From Actinomycetes bacterium (GTDB lineage: Bacteria > Actinomycetota > Humimicrobiia > Humimicrobiales > Humimicrobiaceae), in assembly GCA_030603375.1 (NCBI GenBank), contig JAUVXY010000040.1, positions 1 to 10,445 on the forward strand: 10,445 nucleotides of DNA. Reading direction: 5' to 3'. The position numbers and the translations under genes were made by a program. This document shows positions 1-6,480 of the stretch, one piece after another (positions within the stretch are counted from its first letter, which is position 1; each line of letters begins with the position of its first letter). The notes below the pieces were generated by a model. The model did no database searches. It was not told where the DNA came from and saw only the letters and a program-made list of their open reading frames with translations.

Positions 1-837
1 CACTATGTCAGCCTCCCTGTTAACAACATATCTGCTTGAGGCCAGGCAAAATTCAGCTCCACTGCGATGGGCCTCTTCCAGATCTCCGCTGAATACGCCT
101 GTTATTTCTTTGTTTTTATTAATAGTTACATTAATTATAAAATCTACGCCAGCTTTTTTTGCAATCTCAGTAGATTCTTCATGAAAAGGATTCCCTTTTA
201 AAACTGCATTTGAAGCATTGGGGGACTCTAAAATATCAGGACCATGAAAATGCTTAAACATGTCCATATAGCTTATCCCCGGGCATATAGACTTCCTTCC
301 GCCTGAAAACCCGGCCATAAAGTGAGGTTCAATAAGTCCTGTGAGAATTTTGAAATCTGAATCCAAATATATTTTATCTAAAATTATTGGAGTTCCCCTG
401 TCTGTCTTCCCTATTTCCCTGCAGCTATCTCTATCTCTGGCATTATGGTTTACAATTCTATAATTTTTAGTTATCTCTTTGCCAACTAATTCTTCAAGTT
501 CTTTTCCTTCGTTTGGCCTGTGAAGACCAGTAGCGATAAGTATGGTAATAGATTCTTTGCTGATCCCATAACTTGAAAGCTCTTCAAGCAGTACTTCCAG
601 GATAAGTTTTGTAGGTACTGCTCTGGTAATATCGGATATTACTATACATATTTTATTCTTTCCGCTAATTTTATCCTTAAGCGGTAAGCTCGCTGCAGGC
701 TCTCTCAGGCTCCTGCTTAATTCTTGTGCGGGGTCTGCTATGGCGCTTACTGGCTTGCTGGCTGCTACATCCAGTAAGTTTTTCTCATCAACTTCTATTT
801 CTAATTCGTCTTTACCGTAATTTAATTTTAATATCAT
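1..837 (-). CDS. larA: LarA-family nickel-dependent racemase (lactate racemase-like), C-terminus cut by window edge
   Basis: Only the first 279 residues lie in the window; the family is about 420 long, so roughly the last third is missing. The start is an ATG preceded by AGGCGG at 845-850. Reading the minus strand shows the LarA active-site set: SDITR (Asp69, Arg72), ATGLHRP (His106), EPHFMAGFSGGRKSICPG (His172 and Lys182) and FKHFHG (His198). From the characterised lactate racemase, the two first histidines are the acid/base pair, the lysine carries the nickel-pincer (NPN) cofactor and the last histidine binds Ni. LarA needs LarB, LarC and LarE to build NPN; none is in the window. The family also contains racemases and epimerases of other 2-hydroxyacids, so lactate is a guess. 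It is the last visible gene of the BMC string, 137 bases after the BMC-T gene, and fits a pathway whose carbon leaves as lactate. Family assignment is firm, substrate is not. Confidence 0.9.
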   Translation of the reverse strand, partial: MILKLNYGKDELEIEVDEKNLLDVAASKPVSAIADPAQELSRSLREPAASLPLKDKISGKNKICIVISDITRAVPTKLILEVLLEELSSYGISKESITILIATGLHRPNEGKELEELVGKEITKNYRIVNHNARDRDSCREIGKTDRGTPIILDKIYLDSDFKILTGLIEPHFMAGFSGGRKSICPGISYMDMFKHFHGPDILESPNASNAVLKGNPFHEESTEIAKKAGVDFIINVTINKNKEITGVFSGDLEEAHRSGAEFCLASSRYVVNREADIV

Positions 838-848
838 TATCAAGCCGC

Positions 849-881
849 CTAAGCTATGTTATAGTTATCCCACAGCCTCAT
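849..881 (-). CDS. Possible 10-residue leader peptide upstream of larA
   Basis: A short frame reads MRLWDNYNIA. Its ATG (879-881) is preceded by AAGGAG at 891-896 with a 9-base spacer, a better ribosome site than several true genes here have. Its TAG stop overlaps the AGGCGG that serves larA, and larA begins 11 bases further on, which would suit translational coupling. The ATG also falls inside one arm of a long inverted repeat (877-887 with 949-959). An in-frame ATG at 897-899 has no ribosome site. Nothing proves that it is translated, and a chance frame this short is common. Confidence 0.3.
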   Translation of the reverse strand: MRLWDNYNIA

Positions 882-959
882 ACAAAAAATCTCCTTCATC
901 TACGTTTTTACACAGAACAACGGACCCCTTTAAAATAAGTTTAAATTCTTTTGTATGAG
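877..959. repeat. 11-bp perfect inverted repeat with 61-base loop between BMC-T and larA
   Basis: CTCATACAAAA at 877-887 is matched by TTTTGTATGAG at 949-959. On the minus-strand transcript the first arm lies 15 bases after the BMC-T stop codon, and the second arm covers the start codon of the possible leader peptide. The arms are only AT-rich at one end and there is no T-run after the second arm, so this is not a standard terminator. It could be an RNA structure limiting larA translation, a processing site, or a bipartite protein-binding site. Confidence 0.55.
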
Positions 960-974
960 CCTGCTGTCATATTG

Positions 975-1523
975 TTACATTATAGCTCTGTATAAGTCTT
1001 GATGCGGAGACGGAATTATTTGGTAGTCAACTAAAAAGTCCTTTTTTTGAGCATACTCAATGCCTACTCTTACGGATTCATTTACTGAAGATATATCTCC
1101 ATTTACAATGCATATATTTTTTCCGCCAAGGGCCCTTGCTATCCTTATCTCCACAAGATCCACTGAAGTAGCTTTAATGGCAGCATCAGCTGCTATTAAA
1201 ATAGAAGGCGAGGTAAGAGTTTCTATAACACCTATTGATTTTAGCTCTTTTATAGAAGAAGTTTGATTCAGGCTCGTAAAAATTTGCGGGTATACATTAG
1301 ATATTTTTGCCCAATCTATAATAAAGTTTTTACTTTCCTCAAGCACTACATTCATGGAACTGGAAATGGCACTGACGCTTCCGGTAAACATTATATAATA
1401 TTTACCGGGACATATGCTTTTAGCATCTAAAATTTTTACATCAGATGCTTTAACTATCCTGTCTATTGCTCCAATTCCAATTGCAATGCTGCGAAATTCA
1501 ACAATTCCTATTGATTTTTCCAT
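975..1523 (-). CDS. pduT: BMC-T shell protein, PduT-like, with Fe-S cysteine motif
   Basis: Tandem BMC-domain shell protein of 182 residues, the usual PduT length. The two BMC repeats cover about residues 3-90 and 95-180. The first begins GIVEFRSIAIG and the second IGVIETLTSP; the protein ends with the typical IIPSPHQDLY. Such proteins form trimers that look like hexamers and tile the shell facets. The pore loop of the first repeat reads KSICPGKY with Cys38, the position at which PduT holds a [4Fe-4S] cluster on the three-fold axis. The second pore loop (ARALGGKN) has no cysteine. The ATG has only a weak ribosome site. It is last of the shell genes, 71 bases after the tailed BMC-H gene. Electron transfer with the PduS-like protein is the known role of its relatives. 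Confidence 0.93.
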   Translation of the reverse strand: MEKSIGIVEFRSIAIGIGAIDRIVKASDVKILDAKSICPGKYYIMFTGSVSAISSSMNVVLEESKNFIIDWAKISNVYPQIFTSLNQTSSIKELKSIGVIETLTSPSILIAADAAIKATSVDLVEIRIARALGGKNICIVNGDISSVNESVRVGIEYAQKKDFLVDYQIIPSPHQDLYRAIM

Positions 1524-1594
1524 AAAACCATACCCATAAAAACTAAGCTTTCAGTCAAATATTTTTTTATCCTATTTTTTCTGCTGCAACTTTC

Positions 1595-1942
1595 CTAAGA
1601 AGAAGATGGTGACGATTTAGGCTTTGAGGCTTCTACCTTTGGAATAGTTACTTTTCCTGTTCTAACAAGTCTGCCTGATATCAATTTGCTCAATTCTGAA
1701 TGCGGCCTTGGAATAATATGCACACTTACAACTTCTCCTACTCTCTTAGCTGCAGCTGCACCTGCATCTACCGCTGCCTTTACTGCACCTACATCACCAC
1801 TCACGATTACTGCTACAAGCCCTCCGCCTGCATATTCCTTAGAAATTAATTTAACATTTGCAGCTTTTACCATTGCATCAGCTGCTTCAACTGATCCAAC
1901 CAGCCCTCTTGTTTCAATAAGCCCTATTGCTCCTCCGTTCAT
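1595..1942 (-). CDS. BMC-H shell protein with C-terminal Ser/Lys/Pro tail
   Basis: Single BMC-domain hexamer protein of the PduA/EutM/CcmK type. Residues 1-88 are the domain: GAIGLIETRGLVGSVEAADA at the start, a GGGL pore loop near residue 40, and HIIPRPHSEL at the end. The usual length is about 90 residues; here about 25 more follow, rich in Lys, Ser and Pro and ending in a run of serines, with no recognisable fold. A strong AAGGAG lies 10 bases before the ATG (1953-1958), as expected for an abundant shell protein. The first 30 residues are almost identical to those of the other BMC-H (4596-4871), but third codon positions differ often, so the pair is an old duplication kept by selection. 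It follows the aldehyde dehydrogenase by 72 bases. Confidence 0.95.
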   Translation of the reverse strand: MNGGAIGLIETRGLVGSVEAADAMVKAANVKLISKEYAGGGLVAVIVSGDVGAVKAAVDAGAAAAKRVGEVVSVHIIPRPHSELSKLISGRLVRTGKVTIPKVEASKPKSSPSSS

Positions 1943-2014
1943 TTATCCTGCTCTCCTTTCATCATTTCAAAAAATTTATTTTCTTCAATTTCTATTTACG
2001 GATTATTAAAAAAT

Positions 2015-3433
2015 TTATTTTACAAAATTCATTGAATTATTTATAACTAACCTTCTTTCTCTTGTAAACGATGAAGGTGTTGTGCATCCTTCGCCTGTTG
2101 CGCCTGCTATCGTCCAGGAAGTTCCGCCTTTTGTTAAATCTACTCCCATTGAACTTGACCTGCCATTTATTATAAGTGTTGTTGTCCCAATTGCCTGTGC
2201 AAATTTAGTAATTCTATCTAAATTGTTTGAATGTATAAGTGCAGTATGCTTAAAACTATGCTCTACTCTTACTGCAACATCGACTGCCTGTTCAAAAGTA
2301 TCTACAACAACTATTGGCAGCACTGGCATAAGCTGTTCATGCTGGACTAATAGACAGGATTCATCAGATGCAACAAATACCGCGAGCCTAATGTCAGGGC
2401 CAACACTCACGCCTGCATCCCCAAGGATTACAGATGCATCCTTGCCCATATATCCTTTGTCTATTTCACCGTTTTTTAATACAAGGTCTGTCACCTTGTC
2501 TGTCTGCTCTTGATTTAAAACAATTGCCTTATTCCTTCCAAACGCAGCAAGCAATCTATCCAGGACGCTTCTCATACATACTACGACCTTTTCCTCATTG
2601 CACAAAATATTATTGTCAAAAGAAGCCCCTTCAGTAATTTCAGTTGCTGCCTTTTCTATATCAGCAGTGTCGTCAACTATAACAGGAGGATTTCCAGGCC
2701 CTGCTCCTATTACCTTCTTACCGCTTTTAAGTGAAAGTTTTACTATTGCAGGCCCCCCTGTAGTAACAACCATATTTATGTCATCATTCTTAAAAATTTT
2801 TGAAACATTTCCTATTTTTGACTCTTTGGCAGCTGTGATTAAATTAGCAGGGCCCCCAGCATCAACAATAGCTCGATGGATCAATTTTATAGTTTCAATG
2901 GTACAGTTATGAGCTGCCGGATGCGGCAGAAATACTATAGAGTTTCCTCCAGAAATCATAACTATCGCTGCATTTATCAAACATGCAGTAGGATTAGTCA
3001 TAGGATTTATAGCTGCAATTACTCCAAAGGGCGCCCTTTCAATAGTAACTGTGCCTTTCTCATCACTATAGCTTTTTACTTCTAACTCTTCAGGTCCGGG
3101 TGTCCACAGTGCTGCCACTTCATTTTTTACTATCTTATCCTCGTATCTACCCATTTTGGTTTCATCAACAGCAAGTCTTGCAAGCCTTTCTTTGCCAGCT
3201 ATGCTTGCTTTTCTTATGGAATCTATTATCTTATATCTCGCACCCCTGCCTAAATCCTCTAATTTCTGCTGTGCTGCCTTTGCAGCCTTAACTGCATCAT
3301 TTATGTCATCGAACAGTCCATCTTCAGATGTAGCAATGGGCGACATCTTCAGGCTCGTAGCATTAGAGCTGCTATATAAGTTTTCGACTACACTTCTCAC
3401 AATTTTCTCTATTTGCTTCTCATCTATAGCCAC
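2015..3433 (-). CDS. pduP: CoA-acylating aldehyde dehydrogenase, PduP-like, BMC cargo
   Basis: Oxidises an aldehyde to acyl-CoA with NAD+ in the compartment lumen; with the aldolase as neighbour the likely substrate is lactaldehyde, giving lactyl-CoA. The 472-residue protein is full length for the PduP/EutE family. Visible marks are FGVIAAINPMTNP (136-148), VVTTGGPAIV (222-231), GAGPGNPPVIVD (243-254) and the catalytic cysteine Cys278 in NNILCNEEK. The C-terminal part holds EHSFKHTALIHS (391-402). Residues 4-20 (DEKQIEKIVRSVVENLY) form an amphipathic helix followed by a Ser/Asn-rich linker, the usual N-terminal encapsulation peptide. The ribosome site is AGGGGG. It lies between the pduL-like gene (62-base gap) and a BMC-H gene. 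No dedicated phosphorylating step is fused. Family and compartment role are secure; the exact aldehyde is inferred. Confidence 0.95.
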   Translation of the reverse strand: MAIDEKQIEKIVRSVVENLYSSSNATSLKMSPIATSEDGLFDDINDAVKAAKAAQQKLEDLGRGARYKIIDSIRKASIAGKERLARLAVDETKMGRYEDKIVKNEVAALWTPGPEELEVKSYSDEKGTVTIERAPFGVIAAINPMTNPTACLINAAIVMISGGNSIVFLPHPAAHNCTIETIKLIHRAIVDAGGPANLITAAKESKIGNVSKIFKNDDINMVVTTGGPAIVKLSLKSGKKVIGAGPGNPPVIVDDTADIEKAATEITEGASFDNNILCNEEKVVVCMRSVLDRLLAAFGRNKAIVLNQEQTDKVTDLVLKNGEIDKGYMGKDASVILGDAGVSVGPDIRLAVFVASDESCLLVQHEQLMPVLPIVVVDTFEQAVDVAVRVEHSFKHTALIHSNNLDRITKFAQAIGTTTLIINGRSSSMGVDLTKGGTSWTIAGATGEGCTTPSSFTRERRLVINNSMNFVK

Positions 3434-3495
3434 ATTTTACCCCCTGTAAACATTATACCCTTAAACAAGGTAATATTTTTTTCATCTTTAAGTAA

Positions 3496-4551
3496 TTACA
3501 TAATTTTTATGCCTCTTTTAACAGCTTCGTCCCGGGCCAGCGGGCTCAGTATGGTACTGGATGTAAGTTTTATACCGCTTTCCATGTAGTTATCAAGGTC
3601 CTCTACTGTTATAACTATTTTTCTGCTCCCGGATTGACTGCCGGCAAGGTTTTGCCTGCTGCTACTTTTACTGTCCAACATGCTTTTTCCTTCCAATGGC
3701 GAAAACACGCTTACGCTCTTTAAAATATTGGGATCTGTGATTTCGCTTGCAAAACTGCCGTCAGGGATAGAAGGAGGAGTATGGTTGGAATCAGCTACCT
3801 GTGTGAGTATTGAAGTAATACATGAGGCATCTACCATTTCAACCAATGTTCCATTGACAATATCTGCTGCATTTGCATCATCTGTATCCACATGCATTTC
3901 AGATTTAAAGTCAGGGCTTATTCTTGCCTGAACATTATTAAATGTAAGCCCTTTGGACCCGCCTATCCTTACATCAACTTCTTCATTGTCTTTTATTCCA
4001 AAATAACTTGCATCTTCAGTATCCAGATGAATATGCCTGTTTGCCCTTATGACACCCTCGTCCAGGAAAACAACACCTTTTGGGCCAATCAGTACAACTG
4101 AAGCAGAGCCCTTTAAGTCACCTGACCGCCTGACCGGAGCGTTAACTCCTAAAATTACACAATCAGTTTTAGCCAGCTCCACCTGTGTTTTGTTTCTTAG
4201 CGGTCCAAGAATCCTAACATTTTGAATAGCATTAAGTTTTGGCCCAACAATGGTAACTGCTTCCTCGTACGCATAAGTACCGGGCTGGTAAAGCTCCCTT
4301 AATGTTTTAGGCTCATAATCCTTCCCGTACAGGATATCCAGATGCTCGCGGGACAGATGGACATGCCTTACCGATACTCCGCAAACAATCTTTCTGTCCT
4401 GGCTGCTTGTTTTTGCATATGCAGCGCCTGCCTTCTGACCTGACTCACTCACAGTACTTAATTGAACATCAGCAGTGTTACTCTGTGGTACCTCTTCAAG
4501 CTTCTTTATTACATTTTTAACGACATCGCTAATTAATCTTTCAGTATCCAC
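3496..4551 (-). CDS. pduL: PduL-type phosphotransacylase with N- and C-terminal extensions
   Basis: Converts acyl-CoA and phosphate to acyl-phosphate and CoA, recycling CoA inside the compartment for the aldehyde dehydrogenase. The two-domain PduL core covers about residues 54-245, with metal-binding histidines in SVRHVHLS (His63, His65), ANRHIHLDTEDA (His173, His175) and EMHVDTDDANA (His220). Ordinary PduL is about 210 residues; this one has 351. Residues 1-21 (MDTERLISDVVKNVIKKLEE) are an encapsulation-peptide-like helix followed by a 30-residue linker. After the core come about 60 low-complexity residues rich in Ser, Pro and Asn, then a small segment (310-351) ending ILSPLARDEAVKRGIKIM, which looks structured. 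Translation starts at GTG (4549-4551) with AAGGAAGG nine bases upstream. It lies 44 bases after the BMC-H gene and 62 before the dehydrogenase. Confidence 0.94.
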   Translation of the reverse strand: MDTERLISDVVKNVIKKLEEVPQSNTADVQLSTVSESGQKAGAAYAKTSSQDRKIVCGVSVRHVHLSREHLDILYGKDYEPKTLRELYQPGTYAYEEAVTIVGPKLNAIQNVRILGPLRNKTQVELAKTDCVILGVNAPVRRSGDLKGSASVVLIGPKGVVFLDEGVIRANRHIHLDTEDASYFGIKDNEEVDVRIGGSKGLTFNNVQARISPDFKSEMHVDTDDANAADIVNGTLVEMVDASCITSILTQVADSNHTPPSIPDGSFASEITDPNILKSVSVFSPLEGKSMLDSKSSSRQNLAGSQSGSRKIVITVEDLDNYMESGIKLTSSTILSPLARDEAVKRGIKIM

Positions 4552-4560
4552 CTCTAAGTA

Positions 4561-4568
4561 CCTTCCTT
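4561..4568 (-). promoter_or_regulatory. Ribosome binding site supporting the GTG start of pduL
   Basis: AAGGAAGG on the minus strand sits nine bases before GTG at 4549-4551. It fixes the start of the phosphotransacylase at a GTG that keeps the amphipathic N-terminal helix; the next methionine is far inside the protein. Confidence 0.6.
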
Positions 4569-4595
4569 ATTTTTTAATAAACTTTACTTTTCTCC

Positions 4596-4871
4596 TTACT
4601 CGTGAGGCAATATTGAGTCAATATCAGCATGTGGTCTTGGAATAACATGAACACTTAATAGCTCTCCCACTCTCTTTGCTGCTGCAGCGCCTGCATCTAC
4701 TGCTGCCTTTACTGCGCCTACATCTCCTTTAACAATTACTGTTACAAGACCGCCGCCAATTCTTTCCTGTCCAACTAATGTAACATTTGCTGCCTTTACC
4801 ATAGCATCAGCAGCTTCTACTGATCCAACAAGTCCTCTTGTCTCGATTAAGCCTATTGCTTCTCCTGCCAT
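4596..4871 (-). CDS. BMC-H shell protein, canonical PduA/EutM type
   Basis: Hexameric facet protein of 91 residues, the normal length, with one BMC domain. It begins EAIGLIETRGLVGSVEAADA, has a small-residue pore loop (RIGGGLVTV, about 37-45) and the conserved VHVIPRPHADID near the end. The pore lining of Gly is like that of PduA-type pores that pass small polar metabolites. AAAGGAG lies seven bases before the ATG. A possible internal promoter (4920-4947) lies in the 83-base gap from the aldolase, which could raise its dose over the enzymes. It is the untailed partner of the 1595-1942 gene. Confidence 0.96.
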   Translation of the reverse strand: MAGEAIGLIETRGLVGSVEAADAMVKAANVTLVGQERIGGGLVTVIVKGDVGAVKAAVDAGAAAAKRVGELLSVHVIPRPHADIDSILPHE

Positions 4872-4919
4872 TTTGCTTCTCCTTTTTCTTACTTTTTAAT
4901 GATAAACAAATTTATTATA

Positions 4920-4947
4920 ACTATACAATAAATTTCAATAATCTCAA
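4920..4947 (-). promoter_or_regulatory. Candidate internal promoter upstream of BMC-H gene
   Basis: On the minus strand TTGAGA (4942-4947) and TATAGT (4920-4925) are separated by 16 bases, close to sigma-A consensus, about 50 bases before the BMC-H start. The gap is very AT-rich, so chance matches are easy. An extra promoter here would make sense because shell hexamers are needed in excess. Confidence 0.3.
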
Positions 4948-4954
4948 TTATACA

Positions 4955-5779
4955 TTAAACATTTTTATTTAATATATTATTTACAACACTTGTGACTAAT
5001 TCTATTAATTCATCTTTTTTCATTGTTATATTTTCGAAACTATTATTATTTGTGCTGTCTGAATCAGCATGCGCAGGGACCGCCCCATCTTTTATAAAAT
5101 CCCCATTAACCTTGCAGCCCGGGTAAATGCTGTCCATCCCCCATTGTTTTCTAATATCAAGTATTTTTTTGACATTTCCCTCATCTATAACATTTACATT
5201 CCCAAGCTGATTTGCTATAAGGCTTATTTTAGCAAAAAGTTCAAGGCTTTCCATTCTGTAATAAGCTTTGTAAACATCAGGACCTACAGAAAGTGCGCCA
5301 TGGTTTTCAAGCAGAAACACACTATGATCCTTTAGGTATTTTCTCACATTATCAGGTATTTCAGATGTTGAAGGAGTTCCATATTTAGTTAAAGGTATTG
5401 ACCCTATGGAAAAAATTACTTCAGGAAGTACACACTTGTCAAGTGCTATGCCGGCAACTGCAAAACCTGTAGCATATGGAGGATGCGCATGAACAACTGA
5501 ATTTACATCTTTTCTTTGTTTATAAACATCAATATGCATTTTTACCTCTGAAGAAGGCTCGAGTTCTCCTTCCAGTTTATTTCCATCCATGTCAACTTTA
5601 ATAAGCTGACCGGCAGTAAGATACCCTTTGCTCATTCCTGTAGGTGTACACAGTACTGTGTCCGGCCCTAATCTGATGGAGACATTCCCATCATTTGAAG
5701 CAACCCATCCTTTGCTGTATATCCTCTTGCATATTTCAATTATATCATTCCTGTGTATACTCTCAGTTTTACCATACAT
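4955..5779 (-). CDS. Class II aldolase, fuculose/rhamnulose-phosphate type, with C-terminal encapsulation peptide
   Basis: Zn-dependent aldolase/epimerase-family enzyme, the likely signature enzyme of this compartment: it would cleave L-fuculose-1-phosphate or L-rhamnulose-1-phosphate to dihydroxyacetone phosphate and lactaldehyde. Residues 1-215 match FucA-type enzymes. SNDGNVSIR (28-36) and TPTGMSKG (45-52) form the phosphate-binding region, Glu78 in EPSSEVKMH is the acid/base position, and Zn ligands are His97 and His99 in HAHPP and His160 in ENHGA. Each is offset by five from E. coli FucA (Glu73, His92, His94, His155). Beyond the roughly 215-residue FucA length there is a polar Asp/Ser/Asn linker (about 235-252) and an amphipathic helix at 254-273 (KKDELIELVTSVVNNILNKN), a C-terminal targeting peptide. 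It could act on another sugar phosphate; araD-like epimerase activity is less likely given the context. Confidence 0.93.
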   Translation of the reverse strand: MYGKTESIHRNDIIEICKRIYSKGWVASNDGNVSIRLGPDTVLCTPTGMSKGYLTAGQLIKVDMDGNKLEGELEPSSEVKMHIDVYKQRKDVNSVVHAHPPYATGFAVAGIALDKCVLPEVIFSIGSIPLTKYGTPSTSEIPDNVRKYLKDHSVFLLENHGALSVGPDVYKAYYRMESLELFAKISLIANQLGNVNVIDEGNVKKILDIRKQWGMDSIYPGCKVNGDFIKDGAVPAHADSDSTNNNSFENITMKKDELIELVTSVVNNILNKNV

Positions 5780-5830
5780 TAAATTTTATCCCTTTTCTTT
5801 TTTAAATTTAATAAATATAACCATAAAACC

Positions 5831-6412
5831 CTAACCGCACTTGCTAAAAGATGTCCTGAGCCATTTCCATACCTGCCCGTCAGGATTTGGAATAATTTTG
5901 TAAGCTGCAAGAGTGCCGTACTTTTTTAGAAAGCCTGCAGCATTTTTAACTGCCTCATTTACAGAAGAAAGAGTTCCCGTCACGATATAGAAGCTATTTG
6001 CTCCACAGCCTTGAGCCAGTCTGAAATCTGCAAATTCAACATCTGCGCTATCTACACATACATCCGCTGAACTTATAAGGTTTGCCATTTGCATGCCTTC
6101 TATGATTCCAATAGATCCAGATGGCGCAGAGACCGTATCGCCGCCAATAGCCTCAATTACTTTTAAATTAATCCCGCTTACAATCAGCGAACTTATCACG
6201 TGTCTTCCTCCAAGCTTATCTGCTGTTTCTAATGCACTTTCCACTGCGCTTACTTCACCTTCTACAATAGTTAGATATCTGCCGGGGCAAAGAGTTCCGG
6301 CAAACACACCATTCACTCTGGCAGATTTGATCATACCGTCTGCAACAAATATCCCCCTGGATACACTTTTAAACTCTACTATGGCAACATTGCTTTTTTT
6401 GTTATTGTTCAT
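5831..6412 (-). CDS. pduT: BMC-T shell protein, PduT-like, with cysteines in both pore loops
   Basis: Second tandem BMC-domain protein, 193 residues. Repeat one (about 8-95) starts VAIVEFKSVSRG; repeat two (about 100-185) starts IGIIEGMQMAN; the end has YKIIPNPDGQVW in place of the usual PxPH. The first pore loop reads GTLCPGRY with Cys42, matching the [4Fe-4S] cysteine of PduT. The second loop reads LAQGCGAN with Cys136, where the other BMC-T here has LGGK. In a trimer this would put up to six cysteines around the axis. The protein ends in a SFSKCG tail with a further cysteine. It is the next gene after pduS (68-base gap), which supports a paired redox role. The ribosome site is poor. The two BMC-T genes are too different to be a recent duplication. 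Confidence 0.92.
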   Translation of the reverse strand: MNNNKKSNVAIVEFKSVSRGIFVADGMIKSARVNGVFAGTLCPGRYLTIVEGEVSAVESALETADKLGGRHVISSLIVSGINLKVIEAIGGDTVSAPSGSIGIIEGMQMANLISSADVCVDSADVEFADFRLAQGCGANSFYIVTGTLSSVNEAVKNAAGFLKKYGTLAAYKIIPNPDGQVWKWLRTSFSKCG

Positions 6413-6480
6413 TTAACTAAATTATTTAAATAATGTCTTTTCCGGACTGTACATATTTTATTTTCTCTGTACTTCTTGCC

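Noticed and set aside
868..966. Minus-strand open stretch of 33 codons reading like protein (FKLILKGSVVLCKNVDEGDF) between BMC-T and larA
   Set aside because: It has a stop at 967-969, no start codon and no recognised family; a chance open frame of this length is plausible.
1969..2019. Direct repeat AAAAAATTTATT at 1969-1980 and 2008-2019 near the dehydrogenase stop
   Set aside because: Low-complexity AT sequence, similar to stretches in other gaps here; no further structure.
2082..2513. Plus-strand open frame of 143 codons inside the aldehyde dehydrogenase, and similar long antisense frames over the shell genes
   Set aside because: They mirror codon bias of the real minus-strand genes, have no ribosome sites, and read as Ser/Thr/Pro-rich sequence without any family motif.
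3434..3495. TATAAT on the minus strand (3452-3457) with a small bulged hairpin upstream of the dehydrogenase
   Set aside because: No acceptable -35 hexamer at 15-19 bases and no TG extension, so it is not supported as a promoter.
5831..6412. Possibility that the two BMC-T genes are a recent duplication
   Set aside because: Beyond the family motifs the two proteins differ through most of their length, and their termini and second pore loops are unlike.
6413..6480. 12-bp palindrome TTATTTAAATAA (6422-6433) and two CTGTAC copies 20 bases apart
   Set aside because: The palindrome is all A/T and the repeats are only 6 bases; neither recurs at other gene starts in the window.
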